64,000 nucleotides of DNA. It comes from Planctomycetota bacterium. Its GTDB lineage: Bacteria; Planctomycetota; Phycisphaerae; Phycisphaerales; UBA1924. The position numbers were made by a program, and so were the translations under genes. This document shows positions 34,211 through 42,891 of this stretch, piece by piece (the stretch's first letter is position 1; the number at the start of each line of letters is the position of its first letter). The notes beneath the pieces are model-generated. The model was not told the origin of the DNA, ran no database searches, and saw only the letters and a program-made list of their open reading frames with translations. The stretch is taken from positions 62,001 through 126,000 of the forward strand of contig JAJRPN010000004.1 of assembly GCA_024280755.1 (NCBI GenBank). Reading direction: 5' to 3'.

Positions 34211-34926
34211 ACCTTGCTGATGCTGTCAGTATTGTATTTATGGTGCTATTTATTCTTGGCCTGATGGTAATAATGTTTTCGATTTCAATTTTTAGTACAT
34301 CATCATCGAAGTCGAAGCTTGAAGCAATTGAATTAGAGAAAGATGCAGACGAACTCGCAGTTTTCGATGAGTTGATTGACTGGGCTGAGGAGAATGAATA
34401 CAAATGGATTGATGCCTACTGGGGCCGATTCCCAGGTTCGCCATCACCAATGATTGTTGCTTGGCGACATGAGAGTGGTACTTTTCTTGCGAGCTACAAG
34501 TTCGGGGGTGCAATTGCCACTGATTTCTTCACGATGTTCGATGAGAATCGCTGGATTAGCCTCACGACAAGTAAGACTCAATCCGGTGAACCTCATCCCA
34601 AGATGACCGGTTCATTTGGTCAATTTCACAAAAAAATAGATATCCAAGCACTCGAAGAAAAACACCTGAGTGGCATCGAGTTTTTGACCATAAAGTTCGG
34701 TCTTGAGATTCAAGATACCGATAAGCCATTTGAAGAATATTTTTTGGGTTGGGTTCGCGCAGGATCTCGATATGTGAAATCGCAACCATTTTGGATGGTC
34801 CGTGGCTTGGCTTGGTATGCGAAGAGAAACAGGTATCGAGATATCCATGTGTCAGAGCGATATGCACACATGACTCTCGCAGACTTACCTACAAATAATG
34901 ATATTTTTGACGGAGCCAAATCATGA
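34207..34926 (+). CDS. Hypothetical membrane-anchored protein inserted after scoA
   Basis: A 239-residue protein I do not recognise. One N-terminal transmembrane helix (about 5-30, VSIVFMVLFILGLMVIMFSI) anchors a soluble domain rich in aromatic residues. That domain has a Glu/Asp-rich stretch, then EYKWIDAYWGRFPGSPSPM, a beta-rich middle and a closing YLGWVRAGSRYV-like helical end. Codon use is more A/T-rich than in scoA and feoB. ATGA overlaps at both its ends (with scoA and the LapA-like gene) mean it is translationally coupled. Confidence 0.75.
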   Translation: MNLADAVSIVFMVLFILGLMVIMFSISIFSTSSSKSKLEAIELEKDADELAVFDELIDWAEENEYKWIDAYWGRFPGSPSPMIVAWRHESGTFLASYKFGGAIATDFFTMFDENRWISLTTSKTQSGEPHPKMTGSFGQFHKKIDIQALEEKHLSGIEFLTIKFGLEIQDTDKPFEEYFLGWVRAGSRYVKSQPFWMVRGLAWYAKRNRYRDIHVSERYAHMTLADLPTNNDIFDGAKS

Positions 34927-35189
34927 ATGACACAACGCCCGCAGATGCTCCCAAACTCCCGCCAAAGAACAAGAAGCCAATCTATACCCGCCCCAAGTTC
35001 ATCGCTTCGATAATTGCGAGCGTGATTTTTTTGATTTTGATCTTCCAGAACTGGGATTCAACGACGATCGATGTTTTCTTCTGGAAAACTTCCGCCCCGG
35101 CAGCCTTACTTTATCTGGGTTTCTCCTTGATCGGATTCGTCGTCGGGTGGCTCGTCAAACGCCCAAAGCAGTCATCAAAGAAGGATTAA
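34923..35189 (+). CDS. LapA-domain (DUF1049) small membrane protein
   Basis: An 88-residue protein with a Lys/Pro-rich cytoplasmic leader and two hydrophobic helices (about 27-42 and 58-78). FIASIIASVIFLILIFQNWD and DVFFWKTSAPAALLYLG match the LapA family, in which the F..QN.....V.F......P........G...G pattern is diagnostic. In enterobacteria LapA helps regulate lipopolysaccharide synthesis. The start overlaps the previous stop as ATGA. Confidence 0.82.
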   Translation: MNDTTPADAPKLPPKNKKPIYTRPKFIASIIASVIFLILIFQNWDSTTIDVFFWKTSAPAALLYLGFSLIGFVVGWLVKRPKQSSKKD

Positions 35190-35288
35190 AGAAAAAAGCA
35201 AATGGTTGTTGCGATTCATTCTCAACTGGAATATGATTGAAGTATTCGGTTGTCCGTAATACTGAGGCAGCCAAGGGGAGTTCATGTC

Positions 35289-35549
35289 ATGGTGACCACA
35301 ACCGATTCAAAGATCGAATCCAAAGCCATCCCGCTGACCCAACTCTCCCGTGGACAAACCGGCCGAATCGAATGCACACAGGCGCATCCCGATGATTGTT
35401 CGATGCTCAGGGCAATGGGGCTTCGTCCAGATGCTTCGGTCCAGATGTGTCGTCTCGGCGAACCCTGCATCATCTCGCTCTCGGGCGCATGCCGAATCGG
35501 TCTCGCCAAAGACATCGCCTCACGCGTGATGGTTCACATCGATGAATAA
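35289..35549 (+). CDS. feoA: FeoA-domain protein
   Basis: An 86-residue SH3-like protein that assists FeoB. PLTQLSRGQTGRIECTQA is the start of the domain, MLRAMGLRPDASVQMCRLG its core and GLAKDIASRVMVHI the end. ATG 35289 follows AAGGGGAG by eight bases, a strong ribosome site; the longer frame from 35250 lacks one. The 99-base gap from the LapA-like gene holds an A/T-rich stretch with an imperfect TCATTC...GAATATGA inverted repeat that could be a Fur-type site, though weakly. feoB begins 28 bases later. Confidence 0.9.
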   Translation: MVTTTDSKIESKAIPLTQLSRGQTGRIECTQAHPDDCSMLRAMGLRPDASVQMCRLGEPCIISLSGACRIGLAKDIASRVMVHIDE

Positions 35550-35577
35550 ACCTCTCTTTCAGTTGTAGATTCTTGCG

Positions 35578-37563
35578 ATGACCACCCCAACCGCTTCTCA
35601 AGTTGTTTCTACAAAGCACACCATCGCCGTGCTTGGCAATCCGAATGTTGGCAAGACCACGCTCTTCAATCGCATCGCAGGTATCCGTGCCAAGACCTCA
35701 AACTTCCCAGGCACCACCCAAGAAGCCCGCGTCGCGCGCGTGAATCTTGATACGGGGGCGCAACGAACTGCCGAATCTGTTCTTATTGATCTCCCCGGCA
35801 TCTACTCGCTCAATCTGGATCTCTCCGAGTCAAAGGTGTGTGTCGATGTGCTCGATGGCACCGCTGCCCCTGATGGCGAAGAGGCCAATATTCCCGATGT
35901 GCTCCTCGTTGTGATCGACGCCACCAACCTGATGCGCAACCTGACCATTGTCGGCGAAATCCTCGGTCGGCGGTTGCCGACAGTCGTTGCGGTGAACATG
36001 GTCGATGTTGCCCGCCGAAGAAGCATCCATGTTGATCAAGCCAAACTCTCCGAGTGTTTAGGGTGTCCAGTGGTGATGTGCAGCGCTCGCACGGGCGAAG
36101 GCGTTGAGGAACTCGCCGCCAAGCTCGGCCAGGCCAAGGTTTCTACGCGCTCTGCGCCAACCGATATCGACGGCATCGAACGATGGGCACAAGATGTTTA
36201 CGAGGTGGTCTCCGCTTCACCAATCGCGATCAAAGAAGACACACTCACCGATCGACTCGATCATGCGTTCACGCATCCAATCCTCGGCGTGTTCTCCTTC
36301 GCCGCGATCATGACCGGCTTGTTCTGGATGATCTTCAAGCTCGCCGCCTATCCAATGGATTGGATCGATCTCTGGTTTGGCTCGGTTGGGAGTTGGGTTG
36401 GCTCACACATCCCACCGGGGGCGATTCATGATCTGATGGTCGATGGTGTGATCGCTGGCGTTGGCGGCACGGTGATTTTTTTGCCTCAGATCTGTTTGCT
36501 TTTCTTCCTACTCGCACTTCTCGAAGGCACCGGCTACCTCGCCCGCGCTGCGTTTGTCATCGACCGCGCCCTCCGCCCGTTTGGATTGTCAGGGCACGCA
36601 TTTGTCCCATTACTCTCAAGCCATGCCTGTGCTATCCCCGGCATCATGGCGGCCCGGGCGATCCCGGACCGCCGAGACCGGCTTGCAACAATCCTCGTTG
36701 CCCCGTTCATGAGTTGCACCGCTCGAATCCCGGTCTATATCCTCCTCACCGGGATCCTCTTTCCCGAGCGTCCGCTCTACCAGGCGTATGCGTTTACGAT
36801 GTGCTACGCCATGGGTATCTTCGCAGGCTTGTTCACATCGCTCTTGTTTCGAAGGACGATCCTGCGTGGTAAATCTCGCCCGATGGCCCTCGAACTCCCA
36901 AGCTATCGCATCCCCGATCTTAAATCAGCGTTGCTCCTTACATTCGATCGAGGCATGATGTTCCTCAAAAAAGCTGGCACCCTCATCCTCGCCATCTCCA
37001 TCGTCCTCTGGTGGCTCGGTGCGTATCCGCACAGTGCACCAACTGGTGCAGCCATTGAACTTCGCGCACAGGCAGAGTCGGTCGTTGATGTCGAACAATC
37101 AAACGAACTCCTCGCCCAAGCCGATTCGCTTGATACACGCAACGCCGCAGCCAACTCAATGCTCGGCAAACTCGGTACCGCATTTCAACCCATCTTCGCA
37201 CCACTCGGCTACGACCGCCAACTCACCGTAGGCGTGCTCGCTTCTTTTGCAGCAAGAGAAGTGTTTGTCTCGACGATGGCGGTCCAAGTCGCTGGCTCGG
37301 ATGATGTCGAAGATGATTCTGTACTCGCGTCCATCGCCAACGCCACCAACGACGACGGCTCACGCATCTTCACTTACGCCACAAGCTGGTCGTTGCTCTT
37401 TTTCTATGTCCTCGCATCCTTGTGCCTGCCGACTTTGGTCGTCACCGCCAAAGAAGCCGGAGGCTGGAAGTGGGCGATGCTTCAGTTTGGATGGATGTCA
37501 TTACTCGCCTACACCAGCGCATTGGCCGCCTACCAGTTCATTAGCGCAGCAGGAGGCTCCTAA
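35578..37563 (+). CDS. feoB: Ferrous iron transporter B (GTPase-permease)
   Basis: FeoB imports Fe2+ across the cytoplasmic membrane. The 661-residue protein has an N-terminal GTPase: GNPNVGKTTLFN (G1, about 19), FPGTTQEA (G2), IDLPGIYSL (G3), VAVNMVDVA (G4). The permease half begins near 220, with GTVIFLPQICLLFFLLALLE, SSHACAIPGIMAARAIPDRR and FMSCTARIPVY, the Gate motifs with conserved cysteines. A second gate includes FAAREVFVSTMA. An insertion of about 40 residues rich in Gln and Ala (about 490-530) precedes the last gate. It ends two bases before a small partner gene. Confidence 0.97.
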   Translation: MTTPTASQVVSTKHTIAVLGNPNVGKTTLFNRIAGIRAKTSNFPGTTQEARVARVNLDTGAQRTAESVLIDLPGIYSLNLDLSESKVCVDVLDGTAAPDGEEANIPDVLLVVIDATNLMRNLTIVGEILGRRLPTVVAVNMVDVARRRSIHVDQAKLSECLGCPVVMCSARTGEGVEELAAKLGQAKVSTRSAPTDIDGIERWAQDVYEVVSASPIAIKEDTLTDRLDHAFTHPILGVFSFAAIMTGLFWMIFKLAAYPMDWIDLWFGSVGSWVGSHIPPGAIHDLMVDGVIAGVGGTVIFLPQICLLFFLLALLEGTGYLARAAFVIDRALRPFGLSGHAFVPLLSSHACAIPGIMAARAIPDRRDRLATILVAPFMSCTARIPVYILLTGILFPERPLYQAYAFTMCYAMGIFAGLFTSLLFRRTILRGKSRPMALELPSYRIPDLKSALLLTFDRGMMFLKKAGTLILAISIVLWWLGAYPHSAPTGAAIELRAQAESVVDVEQSNELLAQADSLDTRNAAANSMLGKLGTAFQPIFAPLGYDRQLTVGVLASFAAREVFVSTMAVQVAGSDDVEDDSVLASIANATNDDGSRIFTYATSWSLLFFYVLASLCLPTLVVTAKEAGGWKWAMLQFGWMSLLAYTSALAAYQFISAAGGS

Positions 37564-37565
37564 TC

Positions 37566-37736
37566 ATGCCCCTCAATGACTGGCAGTTCTGGGTCGTCAC
37601 CCTCGTGATGATCGTCTCCCTCTGGGGCCTTAAACTGGTACTCCTCCCCAAGAAAAAAGGCACCAAGACCACCCTGACAGTGGGAGGGAAACCTGTAGGC
37701 AAGAAGCCCAAATCTAAAGATTGCGGCTGCGGGTGA
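37566..37736 (+). CDS. Small FeoB-linked membrane protein with Cys-rich end
   Basis: A 56-residue frame starting two bases after the feoB stop. One transmembrane helix (about 8-27, FWVVTLVMIVSLWGLKLVLL) is followed by a Lys-rich tail ending DCGCG. It resembles the FeoB-associated Cys-rich membrane proteins that sit beside feoB in many bacteria, though with only two cysteines. A role in iron delivery or complex assembly is inferred from position. Confidence 0.75.
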   Translation: MPLNDWQFWVVTLVMIVSLWGLKLVLLPKKKGTKTTLTVGGKPVGKKPKSKDCGCG

Positions 37737-37748
37737 ACTTGCTGCTCT

Positions 37749-38297
37749 GTGCCTCGTATCTGTGAAATGTCACAATGGTCATCATCAAGAGAACAAGTAT
37801 GGGCGATGGTGCTCTGGGCATTTCTTGGTGCTTGTATCTGGACGGGGTGTGGTCCTGGTCGAACGCTTCAGTTAGTCAATGGCTACGAGTGCTACATTGA
37901 TAAAGCATTTATTGCAATATCTCCACCTGAATCCGAAGCTGCTCAAGGTGACGCTATTTCAGATGCAGGAGAGTTTGATCAAGCCGGTGATATCCTCTTT
38001 GGAACACGCGTAGAGTGGAATAGCGATGTGGTCATCGGCTACTTTATCATTGATACGCTCACACATGATGTTCAACTGATTGACGATCGTCAAGAATGGA
38101 TCACAACACTCGAAGGGATGGGTATTACCGAACGGAATATCCGCTGGCCCGGTGTATTCTTTCACGGTTTCGGTTTAAGGCAGCTCATTATCTCGGGTTT
38201 ATGGGTTTTTATCCCTGCGTTGCTCATTTTCTACGGTATCAGAAGCTTGGCACGCCACGAACGCCGAGCCCGCCGACAAAAATGGGAACGGCTCTAA
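37749..38297 (+). CDS. Putative lipoprotein with C-terminal transmembrane helix
   Basis: A product of up to 182 residues. An ATG at 37770 is also possible. The N-terminus MVLWAFLGAC contains a good lipobox (LGAC), with a second cysteine six residues on. The middle is acidic (SPPESEAAQGDAISDAGEFD). A hydrophobic helix near the end (QLIISGLWVFIPALLIFYGI) is followed by an arginine-rich cytoplasmic tail. A lipid anchor and a later membrane helix together are uncommon, so the first segment may instead be an ordinary transmembrane helix. No family is recognised. It follows the feo genes by 12 bases. Confidence 0.65.
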   Translation: MPRICEMSQWSSSREQVWAMVLWAFLGACIWTGCGPGRTLQLVNGYECYIDKAFIAISPPESEAAQGDAISDAGEFDQAGDILFGTRVEWNSDVVIGYFIIDTLTHDVQLIDDRQEWITTLEGMGITERNIRWPGVFFHGFGLRQLIISGLWVFIPALLIFYGIRSLARHERRARRQKWERL

Positions 38298-38305
38298 CAA
38301 TCTCT

Positions 38306-38483
38306 GGGTGCCACGCCTTGACCGTCTTCGGCAAGGCGTATCTTCATGCTCTTACGCCTCCCCCGGAAGCCCGGGGGAGGCGTAAGATATTGAATCGAGA
38401 GACCAGCATTTCCCTTACCCCCTCTTGCCCCTCCCTGCGCCCCGCGGGGAGGTGGCATGCGAAGCATGACGGAGGGGTGTCTT
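38306..38483. repeat. Composite repeat between the feo cassette and scoB
   Basis: Three pieces lie in the 255-base gap. A family A arm is at 38306-38339 (GGGTGCCACGCCTTGACCG). A perfect palindrome CTTACGCCTCCCCCGG...CCGGGGGAGGCGTAAG, 38351-38386, is the C/G core hairpin. A variant module follows at 38427-38483, with CCCTCCCTGCGCCCCGCG and GCATGCGAAGCATGACGGAG. No terminal repeats of the MITE are seen. This gap separates the iron cassette from scoB. Confidence 0.75.
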
Positions 38484-38552
38484 CCTCTTCTCCCCTCAAG
38501 ACAAGACCACTCCCTGACGGTCGCGGCTCGTTGGCTCTCCTACAATCCCCCC

Positions 38553-39215
38553 ATGCCACTATCACGCGAAGACATCACCAAACGGGCAGCTCAAGAGCTG
38601 CAGGACGGCTACATCGTCAACCTCGGGATCGGGATGCCGACACTTGTCGCCAATCACATCCCCGAAGGCATGGATGTCTGGCTCCAGTCTGAAAACGGAC
38701 TTCTCGGGATCGGGCCATTCCCGACCGAAGAAAACATCGACGCTGATCTCATCAACGCTGGCAAACAAACCATCACCGCCCGCACAGGCGCAGCCTCGTT
38801 TGCATCGTCGCAATCCTTCGCCATGATCCGTGGCGGACACATCGACATGTGCATCCTCGGAGCCATGCAGATCTCCCAAGAAGGCGATATCGCCAACTGG
38901 ATGATCCCGGGCAAAATGATCAAAGGCATGGGCGGCGCGATGGATCTCGTCGCCGGCGTCAAAAAGGTCGTCGTCACGATGGAACACTGCAACCGCAAAG
39001 GCGAGCCCAAAATACTCAAAGAATGCACGCTTCCCCTCACCGGAAAAGCCTGCATCGACATGATCATTACTGATCTGTGCGTGCTGGAAATGGATCACCA
39101 GGCCAAACGCTACAAACTCATCGAACTCGCCCCCGGCGTCACGGTCGAGGAAGTCATCGAGAAGACCGAAGCCGAGCTGATTATCAGCGATGAGCCTTCG
39201 GTCGTCACCGTCTAA
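38553..39215 (+). CDS. scoB: 3-oxoacid CoA-transferase, subunit B
   Basis: The 220-residue beta subunit. [20 protein letters not shown] begins the fold, and [15 protein letters not shown] holds the catalytic Glu that forms the thioester. [20 protein letters not shown] and [18 protein letters not shown] follow, typical of ScoB. ATG 38553 starts the conserved sequence. It pairs with scoA at 33479; the seven genes of the intervening 4.3 kb are unrelated to ketone-body metabolism. Confidence 0.94.
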   Translation: MPLSREDITKRAAQELQDGYIVNLGIGMPTLVANHIPEGMDVWLQSENGLLGIGPFPTEENIDADLINAGKQTITARTGAASFASSQSFAMIRGGHIDMCILGAMQISQEGDIANWMIPGKMIKGMGGAMDLVAGVKKVVVTMEHCNRKGEPKILKECTLPLTGKACIDMIITDLCVLEMDHQAKRYKLIELAPGVTVEEVIEKTEAELIISDEPSVVTV

Positions 39216-39449
39216 ATGCATATGAAAGTTCAAATCTGGGTGCCCTTACTCGCCGTCTTCGGCGCAGTGAGATCTTCGCCTATTGGTGTAATTTTGAAGG
39301 CCCGACTGCGCATAAGAATGCGAGTCGGGGCACCCACAATGCTCGACACTCGCATGAGTAGAACGCCCCAATCAGGGTGGGAAGAGGGATGTTCCTGCAC
39401 GCCCGATAAAAATCTGGTAGGATCTTCGCTATAGACACGGAGGTCACGA

Positions 39450-39791
39450 ATGCCATTTTATGAAGTCGCGGGACACGACACACGAACACACCAACCACGC
39501 ACACTTCGTATCAGTGCTCGCAACGATCACGACGCAGCGTACACCGCTACAGAGCATGGGATCACAGAGGTCAAGCTCCGCTCGTTTTCTGAACGCGAGA
39601 TGTTGATGATGGATATGAAGTGCTTTGTGTATGCCGACCCGATGGCACCGACCAAGGCTAAGACCCTTCGGCTCGAACGCCAATACCCAAAATCAATCCT
39701 GTTCGATTATCCAGTATTGACCATCACAGGCTCGGTCTTTCTCGCGTTGATGCTTGTTCGCGCAGCCGATGGCTTGATCGCGATGCTCTGA
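39450..39791 (+). CDS. Hypothetical protein with C-terminal membrane helix
   Basis: A 113-residue protein of unknown function. The first 60 residues are polar with a compact fold (MPFYEVAGHDTRTHQPRTLR, then NDHDAAYTATEHGI). A basic linker leads to a closing hydrophobic helix (LTITGSVFLALMLVRAADGL). ATG 39450 has a strong CGGAGGT site upstream. The 234-base gap before it has no gene, and a partial palindromic GACTGCGCAT...ATGCGAGTC motif near 39303-39326. Confidence 0.65.
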   Translation: MPFYEVAGHDTRTHQPRTLRISARNDHDAAYTATEHGITEVKLRSFSEREMLMMDMKCFVYADPMAPTKAKTLRLERQYPKSILFDYPVLTITGSVFLALMLVRAADGLIAML

Positions 39792-39806
39792 TCGATTCGA
39801 CTGCCG

Positions 39807-40619
39807 TTATGAACGGACACCTCGATAGAGATTACAGATGCCCATCGTCATCGACCGCGAACTGACCTGGCCAAACCCGGCATCACCCATCATGTTCTTC
39901 ATTTCAGCCTGTGTCTTAAACGACGCGACCGATCGCGGGAGATATTTGTACGCACCAGAGGTATCGCGTGCGATCCATGTCGCGGTGCGAGGCATGATCG
40001 TGCCGCAATAGAAGTTGTTAAACCAACGCATCGGCGCAAAGCTCGGCTGACCAAACTCAAGAATAATCAGCCGCCCACCGGGACGAAGCACACGATAAAA
40101 CTCGGCGATCGCTTTCTCGGGTGTTTGCACATTGCGAATCCCGAACGCGATCGAAACCACATCAAACGATTGGTCTTCAAACGGCAATGCTTGTGCGTCG
40201 GCTTGCAGATATTCGATCCGATCCGCCAACGATTGATGGAGCTTGGAGCGTTTGTGTTCTGCAATTTCGAGCATGCCAGCCGTGAAGTCCGAGCCCACAA
40301 TACGCTCGGCCTGGGTGCCTTTGGCGAAGGCTTGGGTGAGATCCCCCGTGCCACAGGCGCAATCGAGGACTGCCTCCCCGGGTTGAACATTGGATGAAAC
40401 AACCGCGCGTTTGCGCCACGCCTGGTCTCGCCAGAGCGAATGCACCCGGTTGTTGAGATCATACGATCGGGCGATCGCGTTGAACATCGCCTGCACTTTG
40501 TCATGTTTTTCGGCGTTTGAATGGAGCGAATCGAGTTCGCCATCATCCCACGCGGGGGTATCTGGACCAGATCGTGGCACAGATCGTACAGATTCGGGTT
40601 GTTGTTTGGTCTTGGGCAT
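39807..40619 (-). CDS. ubiE: UbiE/MenG quinone methyltransferase
   Basis: The 270-residue class I methyltransferase has VQAMFNAIARSYDLNNRVHS, the UbiE family opening, VLDCACGTGDLTQAF as SAM motif I, AQALPFEDQSFDVVSIAFGI and GIRNVQTPEKAIAEFYRVLR as the UbiE signatures, and the C-terminal PRSVASFKTQAEM with the FP.Q.E motif region changed to SFKTQ. It methylates demethylmenaquinone or a ubiquinone precursor. A 30-residue disordered N-terminus precedes the domain. ATG 40619 was chosen; the same frame continues upstream but overlaps the divergent protease gene and is not coding. Confidence 0.93.
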   Translation of the reverse strand: MPKTKQQPESVRSVPRSGPDTPAWDDGELDSLHSNAEKHDKVQAMFNAIARSYDLNNRVHSLWRDQAWRKRAVVSSNVQPGEAVLDCACGTGDLTQAFAKGTQAERIVGSDFTAGMLEIAEHKRSKLHQSLADRIEYLQADAQALPFEDQSFDVVSIAFGIRNVQTPEKAIAEFYRVLRPGGRLIILEFGQPSFAPMRWFNNFYCGTIMPRTATWIARDTSGAYKYLPRSVASFKTQAEMKNMMGDAGFGQVSSRSMTMGICNLYRGVRS

Positions 40620-40674
40620 GGAACAATGATGATAGACTCTTGTAGATCGAAAGAGCCTATTGAAGGGAACCATC

Positions 40675-41634
40675 ATGCTGTCAAATAGTCGTTCAATGTC
40701 TGTATTCCTTGCCATCCTTGCGATGCTCTCTGTCTTTGGCTCGGTAGGATGCTCAACATCCCCAGCAACGGGAAAGCGCATCGTAACGCTTCTCTCTTGG
40801 GAGCAGGAGAAAAAGCTTGGTCTCGATGCTGCTGCCGGGCTCGCCGAGCAGTTCGGTGGGGAGGTCAGCGATGTGATCCCTTCGCAATATGTTCGCCAAG
40901 TTGGCATGAAGCTTGTTGCCGGGGTTGAAGAGGGTGTTCCTGATCTTGATTGGGAGTTCACGCTGCTCGATTCGGATGTGATCAATGCGTTCGCGCTCCC
41001 CGGAGGCAAGGTGTTCTTCACCAGAGGGCTTGCCGAGAAACTTGATTCTGAAGCGGAAATGGCGGGGGTGCTTGGGCACGAGATCGGGCATGTCACCGCA
41101 AGGCATGGAAACCAACGCATCTCCAAACAGATGGGATTTAACTTTGCGATTACAGGGGCATCGGTGATCGTTGGGACATCCAAGTCGAGCTCGGATGTTC
41201 GTAAGTATGGACGAATAGCGATGCCTGCGCTTGCCATCGGAGGCAATGTCGTGCTGTTGAGCTACGGGCGAAACGGTGAATCTGAAGCCGACATGCTTGG
41301 GATGCGCTATATGGAACGGGCAGGATACAACCCAATTGGGCAACTGCGCGTGATGGAAGTGTTACTCGCGCAGGCTGGCGATACACGCCAGCCAGAATGG
41401 CTCTCGACCCATCCGTATCCTGAATCACGCATCGAAGCGATCCACAAGTTGTTGGACACCAAGTATGCGTATACACAGGATAACCCGAGCTATGTTTTCA
41501 ACCGTGCGGAGTATGAGCAGCGGATGCTCGTCCCCCTGGGAAACCTCCCGCCTCCACCAAGCGCCCAAAGCACCAGCTTGCTCAACAACCCCGCCCTCTG
41601 GTGTGGCCATTGTTCACCAATCGCGATGAACTAA
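40675..41634 (+). CDS. M48-family metalloprotease lipoprotein (BepA-like)
   Basis: A 319-residue periplasmic zinc protease. The signal peptide MSVFLAILAMLSVFGSVGC ends in a lipobox Cys. The catalytic motif GVLGHEIGHVTARHG is at about 140-154 with the HExxH zinc site, and SEADMLGMRYM supplies the third ligand Glu. Members such as BepA and LoiP degrade misfolded outer-membrane proteins. The C-terminal tail is Pro-rich and lacks TPR repeats. GAAGGGA precedes ATG 40675; a TTG at 40660 is in frame. It is divergent from ubiE by 55 bases. Confidence 0.92.
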   Translation: MLSNSRSMSVFLAILAMLSVFGSVGCSTSPATGKRIVTLLSWEQEKKLGLDAAAGLAEQFGGEVSDVIPSQYVRQVGMKLVAGVEEGVPDLDWEFTLLDSDVINAFALPGGKVFFTRGLAEKLDSEAEMAGVLGHEIGHVTARHGNQRISKQMGFNFAITGASVIVGTSKSSSDVRKYGRIAMPALAIGGNVVLLSYGRNGESEADMLGMRYMERAGYNPIGQLRVMEVLLAQAGDTRQPEWLSTHPYPESRIEAIHKLLDTKYAYTQDNPSYVFNRAEYEQRMLVPLGNLPPPPSAQSTSLLNNPALWCGHCSPIAMN

Positions 41635-42116
41635 TTTTCGCGGGCAGATCTGGTCATCAGGTGGTTGTGGAAAAGCAAAGAAGAAAGTGCATGCACTCTG
41701 TATCTAGTAAAAGGAGTACGCTTTGGGCGTATACCTTTTGTATAAATACTTCTGCTTGGTATCTCGTTGCGAGCAGAGTTTGGGTGAGAACGAGTTGGAG
41801 ATGGTGGTGCCGCGGCGCATAATACGGTATATCCACCCACAAACAACATCAGAACTTCAATGGGCGCATCGCCTACTTCTCGGACCTTGCCGACCCCTTA
41901 TTCAAAGAATGTCCGAGAATAACACGCTTAGAAAGCCCGTAATGGCTGTTGGGGCAAATGGTGCGCTTCAAATCGGCTTGCCCTTTTGTCGTGCCTGTCG
42001 TTTATTCGATACTTTCTGTGTGCCCTGCGTTGCAAGGCCAACACCAAACCACACCGCCCGCCCCTCGTGCGGGGCAGTCCCAAAGCAAGTCCAAAAGCTA
42101 GAAACCGGAGTTTACC
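41635..42116. other. Intergenic region without a recognised gene
   Basis: A 482-base gap between the M48 protease and the B12-domain protein. A 134-codon open frame (41723-42127) has unbiased composition, many Cys/Arg and no start signal, so I do not call it. The ribosome site for the next gene (CCGGAG) is at its end. Candidate promoter elements such as TATAAAT near 41742 are seen but not convincing. No repeats of families A, B or the MITE occur here. Confidence 0.5.
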
Positions 42117-42857
42117 ATGAGTGCTGAGATCCTGACCGAACGCCTATTTGAATCCCTCATCGCAGGCAATCGCAACCAAGCCCGCTCGATCGTCCAAGAG
42201 CAATCAGACGCAGGTGTCTCCCAAGAGATCCTCCTCACCGACCTCTTTTGGCCAGCGTATGAAATGATCGAAAAACTCCACCGTGAAGATCAGATCACAA
42301 GCCTGGCACACAACCTTTCAACCCGCTTGCTGCGTGTGCTCGTTGACCAATGTTCACGAGAACTCCTCGCATCATCAGACGCGGCACCCGTAGGACGAAC
42401 CGTGTTCGCATGTTGCGGCCCATCGGAAGGCTCAGAACTCGGTGGCCAAATGGCGGTCGACCTGCTCGAAGCTGCCGGCTTCGAAGTCCAGTTCGCTGGC
42501 GGGGCAGTCCCCATTGACGAAATCCAAGAAATAGTTCAACGCACCAAACCAAGTGCATTGCTCATGTTCTGCTCAGAACCATCAGACCTCCCCGACATCC
42601 GTGTCCTCATCGACACACTCCACGAAGTCGGCGCCTGCCCAGACACCCAGATCGTCGTTGGCGGCGGCGTGTTCAACCGTGCGGAAGGCCTCGCAGAAGA
42701 GATCGGTGCCGATCTTTGGGCATCACACCCACTCGAACTCGTCGATTCCATGATCGACGAGGCCACCGTCCGTGCCCCCGAAGACCAACGCACCGTCGGC
42801 CGATCCCGCAAACCAGCAGCCAAAACCGCAACTAAGCCATTGGCTAAAGCTGCATAA
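42117..42857 (+). CDS. B12-binding-domain-like protein lacking the cobalamin histidine
   Basis: A 246-residue protein with the two-domain layout of CarH/MetH cobalamin modules. The helical domain (1-95) contains LLTDLFWPAYEMIEKLHRED and SLAHNLSTRLLRVL. The Rossmann domain follows (100-215) with ELGGQMAVDLLEAAGFEVQF, ALLMFCSEPSD and IVVGGGVF. In place of the DxHxxG lower-ligand motif it has GPSEGSELGG, so base-off binding through His is unlikely. It may bind another cofactor, or cobalamin through the helical-domain His as in photoreceptors. A Lys/Ala-rich tail ends it. Terminator 35 bases on. Confidence 0.75.
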   Translation: MSAEILTERLFESLIAGNRNQARSIVQEQSDAGVSQEILLTDLFWPAYEMIEKLHREDQITSLAHNLSTRLLRVLVDQCSRELLASSDAAPVGRTVFACCGPSEGSELGGQMAVDLLEAAGFEVQFAGGAVPIDEIQEIVQRTKPSALLMFCSEPSDLPDIRVLIDTLHEVGACPDTQIVVGGGVFNRAEGLAEEIGADLWASHPLELVDSMIDEATVRAPEDQRTVGRSRKPAAKTATKPLAKAA

Positions 42858-42891
42858 TCAATCCTGTTCTTATCTCGCTCTCTCGCCGTTG

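Noticed and set aside
40620-41246. N-terminal extension of the ubiE frame
   Set aside because: The extension is antisense to the M48 protease with its HExxH motif, so ubiE starts at 40619.
41723-42127. 134-codon frame before the B12-domain-like gene
   Set aside because: Composition is that of random translation (many Cys, Arg, His), no ribosome site, and it ends inside the next gene.
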